DNA of 64,000 nt from Pyxidicoccus trucidator (lineage in GTDB: Bacteria; Myxococcota; Myxococcia; Myxococcales; Myxococcaceae). The notes below the pieces were generated by a model. The model had not been told where the DNA came from. It was given only the letters and a program-made list of their open reading frames with translations, and made no database searches. The position numbers and the translations under genes are program-made. Below are positions 55,968 to 64,000 of this stretch, piece after piece; the stretch's first letter is position 1; each line of letters starts with the position of its first letter. The stretch lies in the NCBI RefSeq assembly GCF_010894435.1, contig NZ_JAAIXZ010000010.1, positions 375,955 to 439,954 of the forward strand, read 5' to 3'.

Positions 55968-57227
55968 TCAGGGTGTGTCGGAGCCAGAGGCATCCGGAGT
56001 GGACGCCGCCTTCTTCTTCCGCACGCGAGGCGCCTGGGCCTCCGTGCTCGCGGTGGGGGCCTCTGCCTCGGGCGGAGGGGGAGCGGCTTCCGCCTTCTTG
56101 CGACCCTTCCGGGCGGGACGGGCTTCGACCTGGGGTTCGGCGGCGGGCTCCGCGAGTGCGGCCTTCTCGTCCGTGGACGGGGCAGGGGACCCGGTGAGGC
56201 TCGGCGACACCCCGTCTTCAACGCTCGCGCCGTCCGCCTCACTCGCGACGGCGGCGGGCGCGGAGGCGTCCTCCGGGTCCTGCACGTCACCCGTGACGCT
56301 CAGGCCCTCGTTCTCCGCCAGTCCTTCCGGTGCCGTGTCGGCCCGCTCCGGCAGAGCATCCTTCTCGGTGGCGCCGGGCGTACCTGCCCGCGCGGCCGGG
56401 CCCGTCACCGGAGCAGCTCCGCCCGCGTCCAGCGCGGCGACCTCGGCCAGCTCCGCCTCGGTGGGCTCCATCGAGTCCATGGGCTCGTCGCCGAAGCCGG
56501 CCAGTCCCTCGTCGGCGGCCGGGGCCAGCCCGCGACCGGCGCGGCGCTTGGGCTTGAGGCTGAGCCCGGCGGCCTCGTAGACGCTGGGGACGGGCACCAT
56601 CGCGGCCTCGCACAGCAGTCGCGCCTGCCGCAGCGCCGCCTCGAGCTTCCGGCCCAGCGTCACCAGCTCCTCGCGGAGGACGTTCTCCTGCTCGGGCGTG
56701 AGTGGGGCGGGCTCATGGCTGGAGCGCCACTCGGCATGGGCGGTGGACACCTGCTCCATCACCGGACGCACGAGGGCGAAGTCGTCACGGGCGAAGATGC
56801 GCGACACGTACGAGCTCTTCGTGCGCCGCTCGTACGAGGTGGCGTACTCGATGACGGCGTCGCGGGGCGCGCGGCGGAGCTGGGGGAACTTGACGTGGGG
56901 AAAGAGCGCCTCGATGACGGGCGCGCGGCTGCTCGCGGTGAAGGTGATGCCGGCGTGCAGCTTCTCCAGGGCATCCACCCACAGGCCCTGCTGGTGGAAG
57001 GCATATTCCTCGCGGGCCTCTTCCAGCTCGGGCAGGTCCTTCACGTGGTCCAGCACGCCCGCGGAGGGCGCGCGCGTGGTGCGCACCAGCTCCAGGGCAT
57101 CGGCCAGCCAGCGCTTCTCGGGCTCCAGGCCGGGCCTGCCCGCGAGCATCTCTCCCGCGGTGGCGAGCCGGGCCTCGAAGGCCTCGGCGAAGCGGATGAG
57201 CTCATACGACTCGAGCGTGGACGACAT
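55968..57227 (-). CDS. Unknown protein with basic Ala/Pro-rich tail
   Basis: A 419-aa protein that I do not recognise. I chose ATG 57227 (MSSTLESYELIRFAEAF). Residues 1-235 are mostly helical and well ordered (RAPVIEALFPHVKFPQLRRA, YEYATSYE-like IEYATSYERRTKSSYVSRIF). The last 170 residues are Ala/Glu/Pro-rich with basic patches (PARKGRKKAEAA, RVRKKKAAS), as in DNA-binding histone H1-like or ribosome-associated tails. Nucleic-acid binding is possible but not shown. It lies upstream of hrpB on the same strand with a 36-base gap. Confidence 0.68.
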   Translation of the reverse strand: MSSTLESYELIRFAEAFEARLATAGEMLAGRPGLEPEKRWLADALELVRTTRAPSAGVLDHVKDLPELEEAREEYAFHQQGLWVDALEKLHAGITFTASSRAPVIEALFPHVKFPQLRRAPRDAVIEYATSYERRTKSSYVSRIFARDDFALVRPVMEQVSTAHAEWRSSHEPAPLTPEQENVLREELVTLGRKLEAALRQARLLCEAAMVPVPSVYEAAGLSLKPKRRAGRGLAPAADEGLAGFGDEPMDSMEPTEAELAEVAALDAGGAAPVTGPAARAGTPGATEKDALPERADTAPEGLAENEGLSVTGDVQDPEDASAPAAVASEADGASVEDGVSPSLTGSPAPSTDEKAALAEPAAEPQVEARPARKGRKKAEAAPPPPEAEAPTASTEAQAPRVRKKKAASTPDASGSDTP

Positions 57228-57301
57228 GGGGACAGACTCCTCGGAAGGGCGGCGGGAGATAGCACACCCGGCGCCCGACACCGAGCGGCCGGGCAGGGGC
57301 C

Positions 57302-58006
57302 TCAGCGTCCGCCGAGCAGGACCGTCATGGCCTCGCGGTGCGAGAAGTCGGGGAAGGCGACATCGGCGCCAGCGGCCAGCAGGGCCTCGGCGGTGAAGGA
57401 GCCGGTGCCCACGCCAATGCACTCGGCGCCGATGCCCCGGGCCGCGTGGACGTCCTTGGGCGTGTCGCCGATGACGACCACGCGGCAGTCCTCCACGGGC
57501 GCGCCCAGCAGCGCCGCGCCGGCCTTCGCGCCGTGGCGGATGAGCTCCACCCGGTCCTCGGCGTCGCAGCCGAAGCCGCCGAAGGCGAACTGGTCATAGA
57601 TGCTCACGCGCTCCAGCTTCACGCGAGCGCCCTCGCGCACGTTGCCGGTGCCCAGGCCCACCGCGAAGCCCGTGCGCGAGCGGGCCTCCAGCACGGCCTC
57701 CCGCATGCCAGGGAAGACGCGGTAGCTCTGGTCATCCACCTTCCGGACCTCTGCGGCGAGGTGGGCAAGGTAGGCGGCGATGACCGCGTCGATGGCCTCG
57801 GGCGAGTCCTCCGCGCCGATGACGTTCAGCGCCTTGCGGGCGATGGCCCGGTCCGTCATTCCGGACATGCTGAACGAACTGCACGCATCGCGACGCCCAT
57901 GGAGTTGCTCGAAGGCGAAGTCCATGGAGCGGCGCCCGGCGCCTCCGGTGGTGACCAGGGTTCCATCAATGTCGAAGAGCAGGACGGTAGGCCGCATGGC
58001 CCCCAT
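57302..58006 (-). CDS. HAD-superfamily phosphatase (phosphoglycolate-phosphatase-like)
   Basis: A 234-aa phosphatase. HAD motif I is LLFDIDGTLVTTGG with the nucleophile Asp, motif II lies in VGLGTGNVREGA, and motif III/IV in VVIGDTPKDVHAARGIGAECIGVGTG. The inserted cap (about 20-90) is of the C1 kind. It probably removes phosphate from a small sugar or glycolate phosphate, with the exact substrate unknown. Either of two ATG codons, 58006 or 57997, may be the start. Confidence 0.88.
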   Translation of the reverse strand: MGAMRPTVLLFDIDGTLVTTGGAGRRSMDFAFEQLHGRRDACSSFSMSGMTDRAIARKALNVIGAEDSPEAIDAVIAAYLAHLAAEVRKVDDQSYRVFPGMREAVLEARSRTGFAVGLGTGNVREGARVKLERVSIYDQFAFGGFGCDAEDRVELIRHGAKAGAALLGAPVEDCRVVVIGDTPKDVHAARGIGAECIGVGTGSFTAEALLAAGADVAFPDFSHREAMTVLLGGR

Positions 58007-58061
58007 CTAACGGAAGCTCCGGGCCGACGCGAGCCCGGAGTCAGCCTCCTCGCCCCACGAC

Positions 58062-58718
58062 TCAGGGCTCGACGAGGGTGAGCCCGCGCTGGAGCGCTTC
58101 GCGGACGAGGAGCCGCTCCTCCAGGGGCAGCCGGTCCTCCAGGGCCTGCCGCGCCTGGGGCCCCCCCAGCCGACCGAGCGTCACGGCCACGGCCTCGCGC
58201 ACGCGGTCCTCCCGGTCCTTCAGGCGGGTGAGGAGGGTGGGGATGGCGTCCAGCCCCTGGCACCGTCCCAGCGCCGTCGCCGCGCTGGCGCGCACGTCCG
58301 CCGGAGCGCGCGAGTCCTCCAGCACTTCACGGATGGAGCCCGCGCCGCACGCCGGGTCGACCAGGGCGAGCGACGTCATCGCCAGCGCGCGACGCGCGAC
58401 GGGCGCCTCGCGGTCCACGACGAGCGCGGTGAGCACGGGCACCGCCTCGGGCCCGAGCTGGCGCCACGCGTCCTCCCGGGGCCCGCCCTGCGACGCATCC
58501 AGCAGGTCCAGTACCCGCGCGCGCAGGTCGCCCGAGGAGCCCGCGCCGGGCGCGGAGGTGGGAGGCGGCTCGACGGTGGCGCGCGTGTTCATCCGGGCCA
58601 TGACGCCGGAGCCGGCGAGCAGCGCCACGCCCAGCACACCGGGCATCCAGCGCCCGAGCGGGGAACGCGTGGCGCGGGAGGGGACCGCACCGGAACGAGA
58701 GGGGAGGGCTGTCGACAT
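58062..58718 (-). CDS. Membrane-anchored HEAT-repeat protein
   Basis: A 218-aa protein. One hydrophobic segment (about 22-42, WMPGVLGVALLAGSGVMA) follows a short basic start, and a Pro/Ser linker follows. Residues about 65-215 are helical HEAT-like repeats (AVPVLTALVVDREAPVARRAL, REVLEDSRAPADVRASAATALG, IPTLLTRLKDREDRVREAVAVTL). HEAT repeats bind proteins. The start ATG 58718 begins MSTALPSRSG. It is divergent from the DsrE-like gene with an 82-base gap. Confidence 0.8.
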   Translation of the reverse strand: MSTALPSRSGAVPSRATRSPLGRWMPGVLGVALLAGSGVMARMNTRATVEPPPTSAPGAGSSGDLRARVLDLLDASQGGPREDAWRQLGPEAVPVLTALVVDREAPVARRALAMTSLALVDPACGAGSIREVLEDSRAPADVRASAATALGRCQGLDAIPTLLTRLKDREDRVREAVAVTLGRLGGPQARQALEDRLPLEERLLVREALQRGLTLVEP

Positions 58719-58800
58719 GGGGGCTCCCAGGACAGGGGGACTTCCCGGGTTATATGCCGATTGACCCTCCGGACTCGAACCCCGGTATGGTCGCGCCGCC

Positions 58801-59193
58801 ATGGCCGGACGCGTCTTCTTCTTCCTCCAGCACGCTACGTATGAGCCGGCGTTCCAGGCCGCCTCCATGGGCATCACCGCCGCGGCGATGGGGGATGAGG
58901 TGTACGTCGTCTTCGCCTTCGATGCGCTGAGACAGCTCGTCAGCGGAGGTTTCGGACAGCCACACGGAGAGCACGAGCACGCGGAGCTCGCCCGCGCCGA
59001 AGCCCTCGGAGTCCCCACGCCGACGCGCATGCTGGAGGAGGCGCGGGGCCTCGGTGCGAAGCTCATCGCCTGCGACACCACGGTGCGCATCTGCGGCTTT
59101 GTCCCGGAGACACTGGAAGGCACGCTGGACGAGGTGATGGGGCTGGCCTCGTTGTGGCGCCTCACCACTGGTGCCCGCACCCTCGCGCTCTAG
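58801..59193 (+). CDS. DsrE-family protein
   Basis: A 130-aa alpha/beta protein of the DsrE/DsrF-like superfamily. Visible are the N-terminal FFFLQHATYEPAFQAASMGIT, YVVFAFDALRQLVSGGFG and a C-terminal segment with LIACDTTVRICGFVPE that holds the two cysteines. Members act in sulfur relay or as small peroxiredoxin-like proteins, and many are uncharacterised. No sulfur-oxidation genes are nearby. Confidence 0.78.
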   Translation: MAGRVFFFLQHATYEPAFQAASMGITAAAMGDEVYVVFAFDALRQLVSGGFGQPHGEHEHAELARAEALGVPTPTRMLEEARGLGAKLIACDTTVRICGFVPETLEGTLDEVMGLASLWRLTTGARTLAL

Positions 59194-59442
59194 CGGGAAC
59201 GCGTGCCTTCCAGTCGGAGAGCCGCGTCGGCTGGGCGTCGCTTGTGGGCGCTTGTACCCGTCAAACATCGGCTGCCGCTGTAACGTCGCAGTAGCATCCG
59301 AACGAGCGGGCACCCGTCCGTCGACGCTGTAGCCTCCGGCGGGAATGCCTTGGTAATCTGCCGCAACGTCGTCCCCGTTGACCCCCCCAGGCCGCGCGGA
59401 ACCTCCGCGATCCCCATCAGCAGCAGAAGGAACCCATCACCT
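59194..59442. other. Gene-free 249-base stretch
   Basis: No gene is seen. It should hold the promoter for the VWA lipoprotein, but I could not assign -35 or -10 elements with confidence. Confidence 0.4.
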
Positions 59443-60732
59443 ATGCGCGCCAAGCCGACCCTCCTGAGCGCACTCGCCCTCGGCACCCTCGCGGGAGCCA
59501 TCATCTCGGGCTGTCAGTCGTACGACTTCGAGCCGGTGGAGCCCCTCGCCATCGCGCAGACGACCGTCGAGGAGACCATCCAGGCTCGCGACCGCAAGCC
59601 GAACATCATGATGCTGGTGGACGTCTCCGGCTCGATGACGGACCCGGTGAACAAGGCCGATCCGGACTGCCAGATCCCGGTGGGCGATGACATCGAGACC
59701 TGCGGCGACTCGCTGCCGTGCAACACGAACATCTGCCCCACGCGCTGGACGGAGCTGCAGGCCGCGGTGCCCGCGTTCCTCTCGACCAGCGGTCAGTTCG
59801 CCCGCTTCGCCCTGACGACCTACCCGGAGACGGGCGGTTCCACGTCCAGCTCCGTCGCCTGCAACCCCTCCACCGGGAACTCGGTCCGCAAGGATCTGCC
59901 GACGGTCGAGGACGACGCGTCGCTGGTCGCGCACGCCAACGACATCAACACCATCATTCAGGGCATCCCCAACGCTGGCGCCGGCCGGCCCCTGGGCGGC
60001 ACGCCCACCAGCCGGAGCCTGCGCTTCGTGGGCTCCTTGCCGGGACTTCAGGCCGCTGACCGCGAGGACTTCGTCATCCTCCTGACGGACGGTCTGCCCA
60101 ACTGCAACCCCGAGAACGTCAACGAGGGCTCCAACGCGACGGCGTGCAAGTGCACGCAGACCGGCTCGGCGGCGTGCACGGGCACCTTCTCGCGCAGCGG
60201 CTGCCTGGACATGGACGCCTCCGTGGAGGCCGTGCGTGAGCTGACCGCGAAGCAGATCACCACCATCGTCATCGGCTTCGGCGCGGACACGGCCGAGGGC
60301 AATGGCCCCGCGGTGCTGGACGCCATGGCCCGCGCCGGCGGCTTCGCCCGCACCTGCGAGCAGGGCCAGACGTCCTGCGGCGCCGGTGACCCGTGCGATC
60401 CCGTCACGCGGCTGTGCTCCCGCAGCTTCTACCAGGCGGCCAACCAGGCGGAGCTCGCGCAGGCCCTGGAGGCCATCAGCAACAAGATCCGTCCGGGAGA
60501 GCCCTGCCTCGTCAAGCTGGATGCCTCGCAGCTTCCTTCGGACCCGAAGTTGATCGTCGTCTACGTGGACGGGGTGCGCACCCTCTCGGGCGACGGCACC
60601 TGGACCCTTCAGGTCACCAATGAGCCGGACAAGACGGGCGTGCTCTTCACGGGTGCGACGTGCGAGCGCATCCTGCAGTCCACTCCGGACGCCCCGGTCA
60701 ACATCGAGGTCCGGGCAATCCGCCAGCGCTAG
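59443..60732 (+). CDS. VWA-domain lipoprotein
   Basis: A 429-aa lipoprotein with lipobox IISGC (Cys24). A von Willebrand A domain spans about 50-300. The metal-ion-dependent adhesion site is DVSGSMT (D60-T66), with the later MIDAS Asp in VILLTDGLPNC. Many cysteines (CQIPVG, CGDSLPCNTNICP, CKCTQTGSAAC, CEQGQTSCGAGDPCDP) should form disulfides. Such proteins bind other proteins or matrix at the cell surface. A GAAGGAA ribosome-binding site precedes the ATG. It is 82 bases upstream of the RimK-like gene, so the two may be co-transcribed. Confidence 0.85.
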   Translation: MRAKPTLLSALALGTLAGAIISGCQSYDFEPVEPLAIAQTTVEETIQARDRKPNIMMLVDVSGSMTDPVNKADPDCQIPVGDDIETCGDSLPCNTNICPTRWTELQAAVPAFLSTSGQFARFALTTYPETGGSTSSSVACNPSTGNSVRKDLPTVEDDASLVAHANDINTIIQGIPNAGAGRPLGGTPTSRSLRFVGSLPGLQAADREDFVILLTDGLPNCNPENVNEGSNATACKCTQTGSAACTGTFSRSGCLDMDASVEAVRELTAKQITTIVIGFGADTAEGNGPAVLDAMARAGGFARTCEQGQTSCGAGDPCDPVTRLCSRSFYQAANQAELAQALEAISNKIRPGEPCLVKLDASQLPSDPKLIVVYVDGVRTLSGDGTWTLQVTNEPDKTGVLFTGATCERILQSTPDAPVNIEVRAIRQR

Positions 60733-60813
60733 ACTGGCGGCTCGCGGGGCGGCTTTACCCGGCGCGGGGCGAGGATTATAGGTCCGTCGCTCCCCGGTCT
60801 GGCCGCTCCGCTC

Positions 60814-61815
60814 ATGAAAGCCACCATCCTCTCGCGCTCCGCTTCCATCCCATCCACCCGACGCCTCGTCGAGGTGGGCCGCGCGCGCGGGCACCGGATG
60901 CGGGTGCTCAATCCGCTCCGGGTGCAGATGCACCTGGACGGGGGGAGCGCCACCCTCTACTACGACCGCAAGAAGCTGGCGCCCACGGACGTCGTCCTCC
61001 CGCGCATCGCCCAGTCCATCAACACATATGGCCTGGCGGTGGTGAACCAGTTCGGGCTGGGGCGCGTGCCGCTCGTCAACCACGCCCAGGCGATTGCGCA
61101 GTCGCGCAACAAGATGCGCTCGCTGCAGCTGCTGTCCGCGCACGGCATCGGCATCCCCGCCACGGTGATGGCCCGTGACGCGGCCCACCTGAAGGAGATG
61201 GTGGGCCTGGTGGGCGGCGTGCCGGTGCTGGTGAAGCTGCTGCAGGGCCAGGAGAAGCACGGCGTCATGGTGTGCGAGAGCCTCCAGTCCCTGGAGGCCG
61301 CGCTCGAGGCGGTGCTGGGCCTGGGGCACAACCTCGTCATGCAGGAGTACGTGAAGAGCTCCGGCCAGGACGTGCGGGTGCTCGTGGTGGGGGGCGAGGC
61401 GGTGGCCGCGGTGCGCCGCAGGCCGCGCCCCGGGCGCCTGGCGCACACGCTCAACAAGGGCGCGCGGCTGGAGGTCATCGAGCTGTCGCCGGGCCAGCGC
61501 GCCACCGCGGAGAAGGCCACCCGGCTGGTGGGGCTGGAGGTGGCGGCGGTGGACATGCTGGACGTGCAGGGGCAGCCCAAGGTCTTCGAGGTGAACAGCT
61601 CTCCCGCGCTCCCGGAGATGGAGGCCGCCACCGGCATGGACCTGGCCACCCTCATCATCATGCGGGCGGAGGCGCTGGCGGCCGGCGCGCCCCCGGTGTC
61701 CTTGCCCGACCTGTCCCCGCCCGCGGTTCTTCCGGTGCCTCCGGTTCCTCCGGCTTCTGCCTCGGGGCGGAAGGGGAACGGACGCGCGACCAAGGCCGGC
61801 GTGGGTGGGGGTTGA
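60814..61815 (+). CDS. RimK-like ATP-grasp ligase
   Basis: A 333-aa ATP-grasp enzyme. The RimK-like pattern is clear: NHAQAIAQSRNKMRSLQLLS, PVLVKLLQGQEKHGVMVCES (ATP-binding strand), VMQEYVKSSGQDVRVLVVGG, HTLNKGARLEVIELSP and the Mg site FEVNSSPALPEMEAATG. RimK adds glutamates to ribosomal protein S6; relatives add glutamate to other substrates such as coenzyme F420 or LysW. The C-terminal 45 residues are a Pro/Gly/Lys tail not seen in E. coli RimK. The substrate is unknown. Confidence 0.9.
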   Translation: MKATILSRSASIPSTRRLVEVGRARGHRMRVLNPLRVQMHLDGGSATLYYDRKKLAPTDVVLPRIAQSINTYGLAVVNQFGLGRVPLVNHAQAIAQSRNKMRSLQLLSAHGIGIPATVMARDAAHLKEMVGLVGGVPVLVKLLQGQEKHGVMVCESLQSLEAALEAVLGLGHNLVMQEYVKSSGQDVRVLVVGGEAVAAVRRRPRPGRLAHTLNKGARLEVIELSPGQRATAEKATRLVGLEVAAVDMLDVQGQPKVFEVNSSPALPEMEAATGMDLATLIIMRAEALAAGAPPVSLPDLSPPAVLPVPPVPPASASGRKGNGRATKAGVGGG

Positions 61816-61879
61816 ACAGAAAGGCGGCCCCCGCCGTCGCAGGGCGTGATACGAGCACCCCGTTTCCAGGAGACACCTC

Positions 61880-62329
61880 ATGCTGCGCATCCATCGCTTC
61901 ACTTCCGTGGCCGCCGTGCTGGCGGCGCTGGCCTGGGCGGCCCCGGCACTCGCCGAGGACGTGGACCCCACCAGCCTCTATGAGGTGACCACCGAGGGGA
62001 CTTCCTCCCAGGTGAAGGCGGGGGAGAAGGGTGTGTTCGTGCTCGCCATCAAGACGAAGCCGGGCGCCCACGTGTCCGAGGAGGCCCCGCTGAAGCTGGA
62101 GGTCAAGGGCACCCAGCTGGCGCCGCTGAAGGAGAAGCTGGGCCGCGAGGACTCGGTGGCGAAGAAGGCCGCGGGCCAGGAGTTCGTCGACCCGCGCTTC
62201 GAGGTCCCCTTCACCACCAGCGCCGCGGGCAAGGGCACCGTGGACGCGAAGCTCCTCTTCTTCATCTGCACGGAGAAGATCTGCGCCCGCCAGCAGAAGA
62301 CCGTCTCCCTTCCTGTCGAGGTCCTCTAG
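61880..62329 (+). CDS. Unknown small secreted protein
   Basis: A 149-aa exported protein with a signal peptide (about 1-25, AVLAALAWAAPALA). The mature part is predicted beta-rich. It ends with FFICTEKICARQQKTVSLPVEVL, which faintly recalls the N-terminal domain of DsbD-like proteins with a pair of cysteines. Redox activity is not claimed. Its stop directly abuts the rlmB GTG. Confidence 0.62.
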   Translation: MLRIHRFTSVAAVLAALAWAAPALAEDVDPTSLYEVTTEGTSSQVKAGEKGVFVLAIKTKPGAHVSEEAPLKLEVKGTQLAPLKEKLGREDSVAKKAAGQEFVDPRFEVPFTTSAAGKGTVDAKLLFFICTEKICARQQKTVSLPVEVL

Positions 62330-63283
62330 GTGGCTACGCGAGAGCGTCCTTCCCGAGGCCGTGGTGACGCCCGTGGCGCCAGCGAGCGCGGTGGTGAGCG
62401 CCGGGAGCGCGGTGCCAGCGAGCGGGGCACCAGTGAGCGCCGGGAGCACGGTGGTGGTGAGCGCCGGGGCGAGCGCGAGGAGCGCCGCGGCCCAGGGGAG
62501 CGAGAGGACCGTCGCGGCGGCCCCGAGTCCCAGCATCGCTTCGTCTACGGAGTGAATCCCGTCCTCGAGGCCCTTCGGGCGAAGCCCGAAGAGGTGGAGC
62601 GACTGTTCCTGGTGGAGGGCCAGCTCGGCGCCCGGGCGGCGGGCGAGCTGCTCAGCCGCTCGCGGGACGCAGGCATCCGCGTGGAGAAGGTGACGCGCGA
62701 GCGCCTGGCCTCGCTGGCCGATGGCGGCGTGCACCAGGGCGTGGTGGTGGAGCTGCGCGGCTACACGTACTCGGAGCTGGAAGACGTGCTGGAGGCGGCG
62801 AAGGCCGCGGGCCAGCCTCCGCTGGTGGTGGTGCTCGACGGCATCCAGGACCCGCACAACCTGGGGGCCATCATCCGCTCGGCGAACGCCCTCGGCGCGC
62901 ACGGCGTGGTGATTGCCAAGGACCGGGCGGTGCAGGTGACGGGGACGGTGGCCAAGGCGTCGGCGGGGGCGGTGGAGCACACGCTCATCGCCCGCGTGGT
63001 GAACGTCTCCCGGGCCCTGGAGGAGCTGAAGGCAGCGGGCCTCTGGGTGGCGGCGGCGGACGTGGAGGCCACCGAGCCCATGTGGAGCGCCCGGCTGGAC
63101 GGCCCCCTGGCCCTGGTGGTGGGCGCCGAGGGGGCAGGCGTGCGGGAAGGCGTCCTGAAGCACTGCGACTTCCGCCTCAGGATTCCGATGACCGGTCAGG
63201 TCGGTTCACTGAATGCGTCCGTTTCGGCGGGCATTCTGCTATACGAGGTCGCCCGCCAGCGGGGCAGTACCCCCGCCCGGTAG
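62330..63283 (+). CDS. rlmB: 23S rRNA (guanosine-2'-O)-methyltransferase RlmB with long N-terminal tail
   Basis: A 317-aa SpoU-type (SPOUT knot) enzyme that 2'-O-methylates G2251 of 23S rRNA using S-adenosylmethionine. The catalytic region starts near residue 69 (HRFVYGVNPVLEALRA) and shows motif 1 NLGAIIRSANALG, motif 2 ALVVGAEGAGVREGVL, and motif 3 IPMTGQVGSLNASVSAGILL. The first 65 residues are almost only Arg, Gly, Glu and Ser in imperfect repeats, absent from E. coli RlmB. The GTG start abuts the previous stop, so translation may be coupled. Confidence 0.93.
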   Translation: MATRERPSRGRGDARGASERGGERRERGASERGTSERREHGGGERRGEREERRGPGEREDRRGGPESQHRFVYGVNPVLEALRAKPEEVERLFLVEGQLGARAAGELLSRSRDAGIRVEKVTRERLASLADGGVHQGVVVELRGYTYSELEDVLEAAKAAGQPPLVVVLDGIQDPHNLGAIIRSANALGAHGVVIAKDRAVQVTGTVAKASAGAVEHTLIARVVNVSRALEELKAAGLWVAAADVEATEPMWSARLDGPLALVVGAEGAGVREGVLKHCDFRLRIPMTGQVGSLNASVSAGILLYEVARQRGSTPAR

Positions 63284-63305
63284 CCGCCACCCGAGATCAA
63301 TCTCC

Positions 63306-63334
63306 TTGACTTGGGTGATGGGGACTTTTAAAAG
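63306..63334 (+). promoter_or_regulatory. Putative promoter of the tRNA-tuf operon
   Basis: TTGACT (63306-63311) and TAAAAG (63329-63334) with a 17-nt spacer are followed by GGGCGCCCCTC, the kind of GC-rich discriminator seen at stringently controlled promoters. It lies about 80 bases before tRNA-Thr. Confidence 0.6.
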
Positions 63335-63415
63335 GGCGCCCCTCTCAGGGCGGTGCCGGGTGGTCGACGGTTCCGCAGAAGTCGGGTAGGGCGTGGTAGC
63401 GGTAGCCGGATGAGT

Positions 63416-63488
63416 GCCGGTGTAGCTCAGTCGGTAGAGCAACTGATTTGTAATCAGTAGGTCGCGGGTTCAAGTCCCGCCGCCGGCC
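63416..63488 (+). tRNA. tRNA-Thr (TGT)
   Basis: The acceptor stem GCCGGTG pairs with CGCCGGC, the anticodon loop TTTGTAA gives TGT, and the T-arm GCGGGTTCAAGTCCCGC is canonical. The base after the acceptor stem is C and no CCA is encoded, which is unusual for tRNA-Thr. Confidence 0.93.
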
Positions 63489-63563
63489 AAGCAGGACGGG
63501 GCCGCGGATGAGGGCCCGGGATGCAGTACGCAGGTGCAGTCGCAGTAGATGACAAGGGAATAT

Positions 63564-63646
63564 GGAGGGATACCCAAGCGGCCAAAGGGAGCAGACTGTA
63601 AATCTGCCGGTTCACGCCTTCGGTGGTTCGAATCCACCTCCCTCCA
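63564..63646 (+). tRNA. tRNA-Tyr (GTA)
   Basis: A class II tRNA with a long variable arm. The acceptor GGAGGGA pairs with TCCCTCC, and anticodon loop CTGTAAA gives GTA. CCA is not encoded. Confidence 0.95.
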
Positions 63647-63653
63647 CTCGGCA

Positions 63654-63731
<78 letters not shown>

Positions 63732-63757
63732 ACCGTTGTAGTCCACAGCATCGCCAA

Positions 63758-63833
<76 letters not shown>

Positions 63834-63849
63834 TTTTTCGAGGAGTGTC

Positions 63850-64000
63850 ATGGCCAAGGAGAAGTTCGAGCGTAACAAGCCCCACGTGAACATCGGCACG
63901 ATCGGACACGTGGACCACGGCAAGACGTCGCTGACGGCCGCCATCACCAAGGTGCTGGCGAAGACGGGCGGCGCCACGTTCATGGCGTACGACCAGATTG
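63850..64000 (+). CDS. tuf: Elongation factor Tu (N-terminal part, cut by window end)
   Basis: The first 50 codons of EF-Tu, the GTPase that delivers aminoacyl-tRNA to the ribosome. The N-terminus MAKEKFERNKPHVNIGTIGHVDHGKTS carries the G1 P-loop GHVDHGKT. GAGGAG lies 4 bases upstream of the ATG. The four upstream tRNA genes are probably processed from the same transcript. The rest of the gene is outside the window. Confidence 0.97.
   Translation, partial: MAKEKFERNKPHVNIGTIGHVDHGKTSLTAAITKVLAKTGGATFMAYDQI

Overview
The window is GC-rich DNA (roughly 70% G+C, strong G/C at third codon positions) from a fruiting-type myxobacterium, most likely Myxococcaceae (Myxococcus, Corallococcus or Pyxidicoccus). 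This rests on many lipoproteins with Asp/Gly/Ser/Pro-rich linkers, a MYXO-CTERM-type C-terminal tag, GTG and TTG starts, and large shadow ORFs on the non-coding strands. It looks like chromosomal core and lineage-specific DNA. I see no prophage, insertion sequence, integrase, plasmid or CRISPR locus.

Layout. 1-6.1 kb (+): the hslU tail, argD, then a J-domain protein / Hsp70 / TPR protein cassette closed by a hairpin. 6.1-11.5 kb (-): a tight run of a BamE-like secreted protein, coaE, an NAD-dependent reductase, a PPC-domain lipoprotein, two MaoC/hot-dog dehydratases and a lipoprotein. 11.7-20 kb (+): tetraheme cytochrome, engB, beta-propeller lipoprotein, DUF6178-like protein, a G-rich tract, O-antigen ligase-like protein, GT4 glycosyltransferase and a DUF4097-like protein. 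20-26 kb: pyrD, a deaminase-family protein, an Smr protein and a TerB/DnaJ membrane protein (-), divergent from folD (+), then an unknown protein (-). 26-32 kb: the most lineage-specific part. It holds a DUF6973-like protein with a BamE-like partner, a DUF4091 surface protein broken in a CG dinucleotide run, a five-copy 64-bp tandem repeat, two small lipoproteins with repeat-rich upstream DNA, an ADP-ribosylglycohydrolase and a small membrane protein.

32-38 kb: one-carbon metabolism, with metF (-) divergent from gcvT-gcvH-gcvP (+), followed by two hairpins. 38-40 kb: a double KaiC ATPase translationally coupled to a CheY-like receiver. 40-44 kb (-): cation diffusion facilitator, TonB-family protein and SpoIID/LytB lipoprotein. 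44-49.5 kb (+): beta-helix protein, tRNA-Cys (-) with a strong shared terminator, acyl-CoA dehydrogenase, rhodanese, archaeal/fungal-type aspartate-semialdehyde dehydrogenase and 7Fe ferredoxin. 49.6-58.7 kb (mostly -): two unknown proteins, an MFS transporter, a GNAT enzyme (+), hrpB, an unknown protein with a basic tail, a HAD phosphatase and a HEAT-repeat membrane protein. 58.8-64 kb (+): DsrE-like protein, VWA lipoprotein, RimK-like ligase, a secreted protein, rlmB, then tRNA-Thr/Tyr/Gly/Thr leading into tuf (cut by the window end), the tRNA-tufB order known from other proteobacteria.

Items I would look at first: (1) the KaiC-receiver pair, whose CII phosphosite appears replaced by Asp-Ala; (2) the Hsp70 cassette, whose two partner proteins seem to carry the same small domain at opposite ends; (3) the DUF4091 gene that one CG unit would switch on or off; (4) the 64-bp repeat array; (5) the DUF6973-like protein and its small membrane-anchored neighbour. 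All functional calls come from reading motifs by eye; no database search was possible.
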